NCBI GenBank assembly: GCA_018713805.1
Contig: DVOF01000069.1
Location: 1 to 9,597 of the forward strand
Source of the DNA: Candidatus Aphodoplasma excrementigallinarum
Lineage (GTDB): Bacteria; Bacillota; Clostridia; UBA1381; UMGS1253
Length of the DNA stretch: 9,597 nt
Direction of reading: 5' to 3'
Shown here piece by piece: positions 1 through 4,710 of the stretch (positions are counted from its first letter, which is position 1; each line of letters opens with the position of its first letter). Below the pieces are notes generated by a model. That model saw nothing but the letters and a program-made list of their open reading frames with translations, was not told the origin of the DNA and did not search any database. Both the position numbers and the translations under genes were made by a program.

Positions 1-1
1 C

Positions 2-634
2 CCCCTGCGGTGCATCTACTGCCATAACCCGGACACGCAAAACATCAACGACGGGCGGGAGATGGACATTGACGAGCTCGTGCGCGATATCTGCGGCTAT
101 CGGAACTTTATCAAAACCGGCGGCGTAACGCTCTCCGGCGGGGAGCCGCTCATGCAGCCGCAGGCCGCCGCGGCGCTGCTGCAAAAGCTCAGGCAGGAGG
201 GGATCCATACGGCGCTCGACACGGCGGGCAGCGTCGAGCTGCGCCTGTCCGCGCCTGCGCTGGACGCGGCGGACCTGGTGCTGCTGGACATCAAAGCGCT
301 CGACGACGCGCTTTGCCGCGAAATGACGGAAAAAGGGCCGCAGAACACCTTGCGTACGCTCGGCTATCTGAACACTGCCGGGAAGCCGGTCTGGCTGCGG
401 CATGTGCTCGTGCCGGGCTATACGCTCGATACGCAGCGGCTGACCCGTCTTGCCGAGTTCCTGACGCAGTTTGACTGTATCGAAAAGGTTGAGCTTCTGC
501 CGTTCCACAAGCTGGGCGAGCATAAGTGGAAGGAGCTTGGGCGGCCGTATCTGCTCTATGAAACGAGGGAGCCAACAGCGGAAGAAGTCGAGCAGGCAAA
601 GCAGATTTTTATCAAACAAGGGTTTTCTGTATAA
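2..634 (+). CDS. pflA: Pyruvate formate-lyase activating enzyme (radical SAM), 5' end missing
   Basis: This radical SAM enzyme installs the glycyl radical on pyruvate formate-lyase, using S-adenosylmethionine and a [4Fe-4S] cluster; it acts in the cytoplasm during anaerobic fermentation. The reading frame is open from the left edge, and the visible 210 residues lack only roughly the first 30 of a usual 240-250. The first visible residues are PLRCIYCHNPDT, so the second and third cysteines of the CxxxCxxC cluster motif are present and the first lies just outside the window. Then come the SAM-binding GGE motif in GGVTLSGGEPLMQP, LDTAGS, the VLLDIKALD strand and the C-terminal VELLPFHKLGEHKW block typical of PflA. 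No ferredoxin-like insert is seen after the cluster motif, which argues against other glycyl-radical activases. The partner gene pflB would be expected upstream, outside the window. A strong terminator follows at once. Confidence 0.93.
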   Translation, partial: PLRCIYCHNPDTQNINDGREMDIDELVRDICGYRNFIKTGGVTLSGGEPLMQPQAAAALLQKLRQEGIHTALDTAGSVELRLSAPALDAADLVLLDIKALDDALCREMTEKGPQNTLRTLGYLNTAGKPVWLRHVLVPGYTLDTQRLTRLAEFLTQFDCIEKVELLPFHKLGEHKWKELGRPYLLYETREPTAEEVEQAKQIFIKQGFSV

Positions 635-662
635 AAAAACGGTGCATCTGCACCGTTTTTTT
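633..662 (+). terminator. Intrinsic terminator of pflA
   Basis: A perfect 13-bp inverted repeat (633-645 with 650-662) closes a four-base ATCT loop. The stem is seven A residues plus CGGTGC, paired with GCACCG plus seven T residues. It begins inside the pflA stop codon. The A tract on the left makes it look able to act in both directions. Confidence 0.93.
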
Positions 663-688
663 ATTGAGGCCGAATACGCGCCGCCTGA

Positions 689-717
689 TTGACGGCGGTT
701 TCAAACGCTGGTATAAT
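689..717 (+). promoter_or_regulatory. Sigma-A promoter of the nucleotidyltransferase gene
   Basis: The -35 box is TTGACG (689-694) and the -10 box is TATAAT (712-717), separated by 17 bp. That is 11 of 12 consensus bases at ideal spacing. Transcription should start near 724, giving a leader of about 25 bases. With the pflA terminator just upstream, this makes the gene an independent unit. Confidence 0.85.
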
Positions 718-734
718 ACAAATTAGTTGTAACT

Positions 735-740
735 GGAGGT
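735..740 (+). promoter_or_regulatory. Ribosome binding site fixing the start at 750
   Basis: GGAGGT lies nine bases before the ATG at 750 and supports that start codon. Confidence 0.85.
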
Positions 741-749
741 GAATCGGCA

Positions 750-1511
750 ATGGATGAATGGGCGCTTTTGGGCGCGGCGGCGCACACATATGCCAAAATT
801 TTGAGCCAGAACCTCGTCGGCATTTACGTACACGGCTCCATCGCGTTCGGCTGCTTCAACTGGGATACAAGCGACATTGATTTTATCGTCGTGACCGAGG
901 AGCCGCCTGCGCTGGTGGAAAAGGAAGCGTTGCTTGCATGCCTTTTGTCACTCGACAAATCCGCTCCCCCAAAAGGGTTTGAGATGAGTGTCGTCCTGCG
1001 GCGGTACTGTACGCATTTTGTCTACCCCACGCCGTACGAGCTGCACTTTTCCAACGCCCATAAGGCGGCGTGCATGGCGGACAGGGCGGCCTATTGCCAA
1101 AGCAGCCGCGGCACAGACAAGGACCTTGCGGCACACTTTACCGTAATTCGCGCCGTAGGCCGCACGCTTTTGGGCGAGGACAAGGCGTACGTGTTCGGCC
1201 CCGTGCCCGCCTCCTGCTACGCAGACAGTATCAAAGGCGATGTCACAAATGCGGCCGAGGCCATCGGGGAAAACCCGGTATACGTTATCTTGAACCTGTG
1301 CCGCGTGCTTGCGTATATAAAAGAAGGGCTTGTCCTGTCTAAAAAGGACGGCGGCGCTTGGGGCGTAAAAAACCTGCCGCCGAAGTACGGCACAGTGGCG
1401 GAGGAGGCCTGCAAGCGCTACGCCGGGCATGCGCCCCGCCCCCTCGACGCGGAGCTTTTACAGGAGTTTGCAGCGTATATGCTCTCACAAATCAATGCAA
1501 AACAGGCATAG
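750..1511 (+). CDS. AadA-like nucleotidyltransferase (aminoglycoside adenylyltransferase family)
   Basis: A 253-residue protein resembling the AadA/ANT(9) family, which transfer AMP from ATP to streptomycin- or spectinomycin-type aminoglycosides. The N-terminal half has the polymerase-beta-type nucleotidyltransferase motif: GS at residues 29-30, then the metal-binding pair D42 and D44 in SDIDFIVV. E78 in FEMSVV sits where the catalytic base of AadA is expected (LEVTVV in AadA, from memory). The C-terminal half is the helical DUF4111-type domain, with NLCRVLAYIKEG and the GAWGVKNLPPKYG stretch comparable to the DWALERLPAQY region of AadA. Length is close to that of known enzymes (about 260). 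The gene stands alone between housekeeping genes with its own promoter and terminator; no integron or transposon parts are visible. The fold assignment is firm. The substrate, and whether it confers resistance, cannot be told from sequence. Confidence 0.82.
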   Translation: MDEWALLGAAAHTYAKILSQNLVGIYVHGSIAFGCFNWDTSDIDFIVVTEEPPALVEKEALLACLLSLDKSAPPKGFEMSVVLRRYCTHFVYPTPYELHFSNAHKAACMADRAAYCQSSRGTDKDLAAHFTVIRAVGRTLLGEDKAYVFGPVPASCYADSIKGDVTNAAEAIGENPVYVILNLCRVLAYIKEGLVLSKKDGGAWGVKNLPPKYGTVAEEACKRYAGHAPRPLDAELLQEFAAYMLSQINAKQA

Positions 1512-1526
1512 CCCAATGGCTATGCC
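1505..1526. terminator. Probable bidirectional terminator between convergent genes
   Basis: A perfect 9-bp stem (1505-1513 with 1518-1526, GGCATAGCC with GGCTATGCC) closes a CAAT loop and overlaps the stop codon of the nucleotidyltransferase gene. A short T-rich run follows on each strand (CATTTTCTATT on +, TGTTTTGCATT on -). The U tracts are weak, but the position between two convergent genes fits a shared terminator. Confidence 0.65.
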
Positions 1527-1539
1527 CGCTCATTTTCTA

Positions 1540-2400
1540 TTAATCTACCAGCCCGATCTTACGCTTGATTTCCAATAAAATGTCTGCTTCGACGTACTGT
1601 CCGCCATATACCTGCCCAAGCTTTACCTCCGGCCGGTTCTCCCCGTGGAAGTCCGACCCGCCGCTGACCATCAGGCCGCGGCCGGCGCATATGGAGCGGC
1701 ACAGCGCGCTGTATTCCTCCGTCATTGCGCTGTGGTAACACTCAATCCCGTCAAGGCCGTACCCAATCAGCTCGTCAACCAGCGGCGCAAGCTCGTCCGG
1801 ATTCTTTACCGTCAGGATCGGATGCGCAAAAAACGCGTAGCCGCCCGCCTGCTTGATGATCTCAATGCTCTTTTGCGGCGAAAACCGCTGCCGTTCAATG
1901 TACGCCTTTCCCGTTTTGGTCAAATACTTGTCAAACGCCTCCTGCACCGTCGCGATATAGCCCTTCTCCACCATCGCAAGCGCCATATGGACGCGTCCAA
2001 TACTCGCCATGTCCGCGCCGGGCTTGCGCGCGAGCACCTCTTCTGGCGTAATGTCAAAGCCTAACTCGCACAGGCGCGCAATCATCTGCCCGTTGCGTAT
2101 GCCGCGCCACTTTTGGAGCTGGTGCACCGCGCCTTGCAGGATTGCCGCATACGGGTCGATAAAATACCCCAAAATGTGCAGCTCCTGCGGATAGTCCGCA
2201 CTCAGCTCAATTCCGTTCACCACCTCAATCGACAGCCCCTGCGCAGCTTTATGCGCCGCCTCCAGTCCCGCGACCGTGTCATGGTCCGTCACCGCGACCG
2301 CGTCAAGCCCGCAGCCTTCTGCATAGCGCACCAGCTCCTCCGGGCGCATGGAACCGTCCGAAGCGCAGGTATGCGTATGCAAATCAATAAATCCTGGCAT
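1540..2400 (-). CDS. PHP-domain metal-dependent phosphoesterase (RNase AM / YciV type)
   Basis: A 286-residue protein of the PHP family related to E. coli YciV (RNase AM, also described as a 3',5'-nucleotide bisphosphate phosphatase). These enzymes hydrolyse phosphoester bonds with a cluster of divalent metals in the cytoplasm. The metal-binding motifs are all visible: H8 and H10 in DLHTHT, D15 in SDGS, H40 in TDHDT, E65 in NGIEL, H193 in FFAHPI, and D250/H252 in GGSDFHGE. The region between residues about 100 and 165 is the helical insertion typical of this subgroup. GGAGGA at 2406-2411 lies five bases before the ATG. The gene starts 37 bases after nrdR and probably shares its transcript. 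The family is clear. Whether the substrate is short RNA 5' ends, nucleotide bisphosphates or a related compound is inference from homologues. Confidence 0.87.
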   Translation of the reverse strand: MPGFIDLHTHTCASDGSMRPEELVRYAEGCGLDAVAVTDHDTVAGLEAAHKAAQGLSIEVVNGIELSADYPQELHILGYFIDPYAAILQGAVHQLQKWRGIRNGQMIARLCELGFDITPEEVLARKPGADMASIGRVHMALAMVEKGYIATVQEAFDKYLTKTGKAYIERQRFSPQKSIEIIKQAGGYAFFAHPILTVKNPDELAPLVDELIGYGLDGIECYHSAMTEEYSALCRSICAGRGLMVSGGSDFHGENRPEVKLGQVYGGQYVEADILLEIKRKIGLVD

Positions 2401-2437
2401 AACATTCCTCCAAAAACGCCGTTATCCCACATGCGTT

Positions 2438-2893
2438 TTATTTATCGCCCAACAGTTTGTTCAGCTCCTTGCGGAACGTATCAACGTCCTGGAACCGTCT
2501 GTAGACCGAAGCAAACCGGACATACGCCACCTCGTCGAGATTGCGCAGCTTGTCCATCGCCATCTCCCCGATTTCTTTGGTCGTAAATTCCCGCCGAAGC
2601 GAGTTCGACATCGAGGATTCGATCTCGTTGACAATTTTGTCGAGTTCCACCGTCGGAACCGGCCGCTTTACGCATGCGCGCATTAGGCCGTTTAATAGCT
2701 TGTGCCGGTCAAACGGCTCTCTCGAGCTGTCGCTCTTGATCACGATCAGCGGCACCGTCTCAATTTTTTCGTATGTCGTGAACCGTCCGCCGCAGCTGAT
2801 GCACTCGCGCCTGCGCCGGATGGAGCTCCCCTCCTCGGTCGGGCGGGAATCGATTACCTTGCTGTCCTCAAATCCGCAAAATGGGCATTTCAT
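2438..2893 (-). CDS. nrdR: Transcriptional repressor NrdR
   Basis: NrdR senses ATP and dATP and represses ribonucleotide reductase genes by binding paired NrdR boxes near their promoters. The 152-residue protein matches the family's usual length. It begins MKCPFCG and carries the zinc-ribbon cysteines C3, C6, C31 and C34 together with the conserved [17 protein letters not shown] segment. An ATP-cone domain follows from about residue 48 to 138, with the typical [19 protein letters not shown] opening and the [13 protein letters not shown] ending. The reading frame could extend seven codons upstream, but GGGGAGG at 2902-2908 is placed eight bases before the ATG at 2893, and family members start with MKCP. 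It lies downstream of ymxH and upstream of the PHP gene. No nrd gene is in the window, so its targets are elsewhere. Its own promoter region contains dyads that might allow self-control. Confidence 0.96.
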   Translation of the reverse strand: MKCPFCGFEDSKVIDSRPTEEGSSIRRRRECISCGGRFTTYEKIETVPLIVIKSDSSREPFDRHKLLNGLMRACVKRPVPTVELDKIVNEIESSMSNSLRREFTTKEIGEMAMDKLRNLDEVAYVRFASVYRRFQDVDTFRKELNKLLGDK

Positions 2894-2908
2894 GCAGCTT
2901 TCCTCCCC

Positions 2909-2951
2909 ATACACAGTGTAAACAACTTTCTATACCATTATACACCATGTA
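2909..2951. promoter_or_regulatory. Pair of dyad elements, possible operators at the nrdR promoter
   Basis: TACACAGTGTA (2910-2920) is a perfect inverted repeat around a central A. TACACCATGTA (2941-2951) has the same form with one mismatch. With the preceding A, the two copies agree at 10 of 12 positions. Their centres are 31 bp apart, close to three helical turns. One overlaps the -10 box and the other lies in the leader. This arrangement resembles paired NrdR boxes, but the match to the published box (ACACWATATATWGTGT) is only partial. Confidence 0.4.
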
Positions 2952-2965
2952 TCCGCCGTTTGCAA
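2937..2965 (-). promoter_or_regulatory. Candidate promoter of nrdR and the PHP gene
   Basis: Read on the - strand, TTGCAA (2960-2965) and TATAAT (2937-2942) are separated by 17 bp. The -10 box is perfect and the -35 box matches four of six. The -35 box sits directly after the ymxH stop codon. The expected start is near 2930, about 35 bases before the nrdR ATG. Readthrough from ymxH may also contribute. Confidence 0.65.
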
Positions 2966-2966
2966 G

Positions 2967-3221
2967 CTATCTGCGCGGTTTGTTTACGGGAGCGGGCATA
3001 TCGACCAGAATAATGTCGTCGCCCACGCGGACAATGTCCTTCCACGGAATCACATAGTCGTCCGCCTTGCTGAAAAACAGCATCTTGCCCGGCCCCGGCA
3101 CAACAATTGCGTCGATATAGCCGTTTTCAAAGTTGATTTCCACATCGCTCACAAACCCGAGCCGCATCCCCGTTGCGACATTGATGACCTCCTTCTGCCG
3201 CAGGTCGCCTGCGCGAAGCAT
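2967..3221 (-). CDS. ymxH: YlmC/YmxH-family sporulation protein (PRC-barrel)
   Basis: A small 84-residue PRC-barrel protein of the YlmC/YmxH group, which is confined to endospore formers; its molecular role is not known. The fold is suggested by MLRAGDLRQKEVINV, GMRLGFVSDVEINFENG, IDAIVVPGPG and the closing VIPWKDIVRVGDDIILVDM, the last being the best conserved part. A GTG five codons further upstream opens the same frame, but that codon and the next overlap the ribosome binding site GGGAGGT (3228-3234), so the ATG at 3221 is the start. No signal peptide or membrane segment is seen. It is followed closely by nrdR on the same strand, an arrangement I recall from other Clostridia. A possible sigma-E-like promoter lies upstream. 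It could also be called ylmC; the two paralogues cannot be separated from this alone. Confidence 0.88.
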   Translation of the reverse strand: MLRAGDLRQKEVINVATGMRLGFVSDVEINFENGYIDAIVVPGPGKMLFFSKADDYVIPWKDIVRVGDDIILVDMPAPVNKPRR

Positions 3222-3240
3222 ACAACCACCTCCCACTTCT

Positions 3241-3269
3241 AAGGTATGGGATTTTTGCGCGTGCTATGC
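3241..3269 (-). promoter_or_regulatory. Possible sigma-E-like promoter of ymxH
   Basis: On the - strand, GCATAGC (3263-3269) and CATACCTT (3241-3248) are 14 bp apart. The mother-cell sigma-E consensus in Bacillus is about KMATATT, 14-15 bp, CATACAMT, so the matches are five of seven and six of eight. No sigma-A promoter is obvious in this gap. The implied start near 3234 leaves a very short leader beginning at the ribosome binding site, which lowers confidence. Confidence 0.35.
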
Positions 3270-3292
3270 CTGTGCACAGGAAATCGGGCATG

Positions 3293-3317
3293 AAAAAAGC
3301 GGACGCAACGCGTCCGC
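3293..3317 (-). terminator. Intrinsic terminator of yceD-rpmF
   Basis: Read on the - strand, a perfect 8-bp GC-rich stem (GCGGACGC with GCGTCCGC, 3310-3317 with 3299-3306) closes a three-base loop and is followed by six T residues (3298-3293). It begins about 30 bases after the rpmF stop and separates the ribosomal-protein operon from ymxH. Confidence 0.93.
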
Positions 3318-3345
3318 CCATCACAGGCAACCCAAACACTAAGTA

Positions 3346-3525
3346 CTACTCAGCCTTCTTCAAAACCTCTCTGCCGTTATAATAACCGCAGCTGCCACAA
3401 ACACGGTGCGGCATTTTGAGCTCCTGGCAATTCGGGCACTTCACGAGGTTCGGCGCCTCCAGCTTCCAGTTTGCACGTCTTTTATCTCTTCTTGCTTTTG
3501 AAACTTTTCCCTTCGGTACTGCCAT
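3346..3525 (-). CDS. rpmF: 50S ribosomal protein L32
   Basis: A 59-residue basic protein of the large ribosomal subunit. MAVPKGKVSKARRDKRRANW is the conserved L32 N-terminus. C30, C33, C43 and C46 form the four-cysteine zinc ribbon, so this is the zinc-binding (C+) form. The frame could start three codons upstream, but AGGAGGT at 3533-3539 is seven bases before the ATG at 3525, and L32 normally starts MAVP. It follows yceD after 34 bases, the usual bacterial arrangement, and is the last gene of the operon, since a strong terminator follows instead of the plsX gene often found there. Confidence 0.97.
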   Translation of the reverse strand: MAVPKGKVSKARRDKRRANWKLEAPNLVKCPNCQELKMPHRVCGSCGYYNGREVLKKAE

Positions 3526-3559
3526 GGGATACACCTCCTATTATCGTAAAAAATTACAT

Positions 3560-4063
3560 TTATTTATCATAGAATTTTGATAACACTTCCAAACGCGGGT
3601 CAATCTCCTCCCGCTTGCAGCCGCATTCTCCCTCATTTAAGTCCTTACCACACGTTGGGCACAGGCCCTTGCAGTCCTCCCGGCACAAATACCGGACCGG
3701 CATACTGATCAAAATGCTGTTGAGCACAATTTCATCAAGCGGGACGCTGTAGCCGCTAAACACAATCACATCCTCGTCCTCCGCCGCCTGCGTGCCCTCC
3801 TGGACAAGCGTTTCCTCCATTTTTACACAAAACGCTTCCTCCACCGGCTTCATACACCGCGCACAATTGCTTCGCAGCTTGCCGCTCACATCCGCAACAA
3901 GCTCGATTACGCCGTCAATGTTTTTTACGCTGCCGCACACCTCTACGCTTCCGTCAAACGACACCGTAAAACCCATATACTTGACCGGCTCTATGTCGAT
4001 CTGTCCGCGGAAGCCCTGTTCGCTTCCATCGTTTTTGATAAGTTCCGATAAATTGAGTTCCAT
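3560..4063 (-). CDS. yceD: YceD / DUF177 family protein
   Basis: A 167-residue member of the YceD (DUF177) family, commonly encoded just before rpmF and linked in other bacteria and plants to 23S rRNA accumulation. The family signature is at the C-terminus: MPVRYLCREDCKGLCPTCGKDLN, with C127, C131, C135 and C138, followed by C147 and C149. A second pair, C67 and C70 (CARC), lies in the middle. The cysteines suggest metal binding, which is inference. The acidic stretch near residues 93-98 is a likely loop. GAGGTG at 4068-4073 lies four bases before the ATG. The gene leads the yceD-rpmF operon and has a perfect sigma-A promoter about 30 bases upstream. The mechanism of the family is still not settled. 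Confidence 0.9.
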   Translation of the reverse strand: MELNLSELIKNDGSEQGFRGQIDIEPVKYMGFTVSFDGSVEVCGSVKNIDGVIELVADVSGKLRSNCARCMKPVEEAFCVKMEETLVQEGTQAAEDEDVIVFSGYSVPLDEIVLNSILISMPVRYLCREDCKGLCPTCGKDLNEGECGCKREEIDPRLEVLSKFYDK

Positions 4064-4091
4064 CTTTCACCTCATAAAAGCCGCAAGTGAT

Positions 4092-4120
4092 ATTATACTA
4101 ATATTTTATGCGAATGTCAA
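4092..4120 (-). promoter_or_regulatory. Perfect consensus sigma-A promoter of yceD-rpmF
   Basis: On the - strand, TTGACA (4115-4120) and TATAAT (4092-4097) are exactly 17 bp apart, matching all 12 consensus bases. The bases just upstream (4121-4142) are A/T-rich, with an A tract like an UP element. The expected start is near 4085, giving a leader of about 22 bases. Such strength fits a ribosomal-protein operon. Confidence 0.92.
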
Positions 4121-4160
4121 GGATTTTACAAAGTTTTTTGTCGCATACATATTTTTATCC

Positions 4161-4670
4161 CTACTGTTCAGGCGCCTGCTGCTGGTCCTGCCCTTCCGTA
4201 TCCTGTACCTGCGGCGCCTCCGGAGCCTGTTCCGGCGGCGGTGTCGGCGTAGGAGTTTGCGTCGGCGGCGGTGTAGGTGTAGGTGTGGGAGTCGGCGTGG
4301 CTGTGCGGGCCGGCGTCCTGGTTGGCGTTCTCGTCGGTGTTGACGCCGGCGTCTCAGTCGGCGGAGGCGTTGTCGTGTTTGGGTCCGGCGTAGGCTGCCC
4401 GCTTAAAAGCTGCCGGTTCTCCTCTTCTAACTTTGTCACCTGCTCTTTGAGCGAATTAATCTCCGCATCCTTTTGTTCAAGCTGTATTTTCAGCGCGCTG
4501 ATATCCTCCGCCTGGCTGGTAAACGCGCCCCCGCCCGTAGAAAAGGCTATCACGCACCAGATGATAAAGATGATCAGCAGTGCGGCGACGATCCCCAATA
4601 CGATCGCAACCGTTTTGGCCGGGTTTTTGCGCGCCCGGCTGACGCTGCTGTATACGTTCCGTTTTACCAT
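4161..4670 (-). CDS. Unrecognised membrane-anchored coiled-coil protein with Pro/Thr-rich tail
   Basis: I do not recognise this 169-residue protein. Residues 1-19 are basic (KR, RARK, K) and precede one hydrophobic helix at about 20-43 (VAIVLGIVAALLIIFIIWCV), so the C-terminal part should lie outside the membrane. Residues 57-88 form a regular heptad pattern: I57, L60, L64, K67, I71, L74, V78, L81, N85, L88, typical of a parallel coiled-coil dimer with an Asn at one core position. Residues 92-150 are low-complexity Pro/Thr with many TP pairs, and the end is rich in Q, E and P. The layout recalls small division proteins such as FtsL or DivIC, but the long Pro/Thr tail is unlike them and the match is only architectural. 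AGGAGG at 4678-4683 lies seven bases before the ATG. The gene starts 40 bases after addA and is probably on the same transcript. No terminator is visible after it. Confidence 0.85.
   Translation of the reverse strand: MVKRNVYSSVSRARKNPAKTVAIVLGIVAALLIIFIIWCVIAFSTGGGAFTSQAEDISALKIQLEQKDAEINSLKEQVTKLEEENRQLLSGQPTPDPNTTTPPPTETPASTPTRTPTRTPARTATPTPTPTPTPPPTQTPTPTPPPEQAPEAPQVQDTEGQDQQQAPEQ
4237..4395. repeat. Low-complexity tract coding for the Pro/Thr-rich tail
   Basis: The DNA is G/T-rich on the + strand and C/A-rich in the message, built of imperfect ggtgta, gtcggcg and ggcggcggtgt units. Two near-copies of ggcggcggtgt occur about 30 bases apart. Such a tract may change length by replication slippage; multiples of three would keep the frame. 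Confidence 0.6.
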
Positions 4671-4710
4671 CGCGTTTCCTCCTTTGTGCCCGATTCATCG
4701 GCTCCTGGTT

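Noticed and set aside
725..734. Short inverted repeat AGTT-GT-AACT in the leader of the nucleotidyltransferase gene
   Set aside because: A four-base stem with a two-base loop is too weak to support an attenuator or operator. The leader of about 25 bases has no room for a regulatory peptide.
2894..2914. A seven-codon N-terminal extension of NrdR
   Set aside because: The ribosome binding site lies within the extension, and NrdR proteins begin with MKCP.
4237..4395. Tandem repeat considered as a CRISPR or VNTR-type array
   Set aside because: The units are short, irregular and in frame with a coding region; there are no regular spacers.
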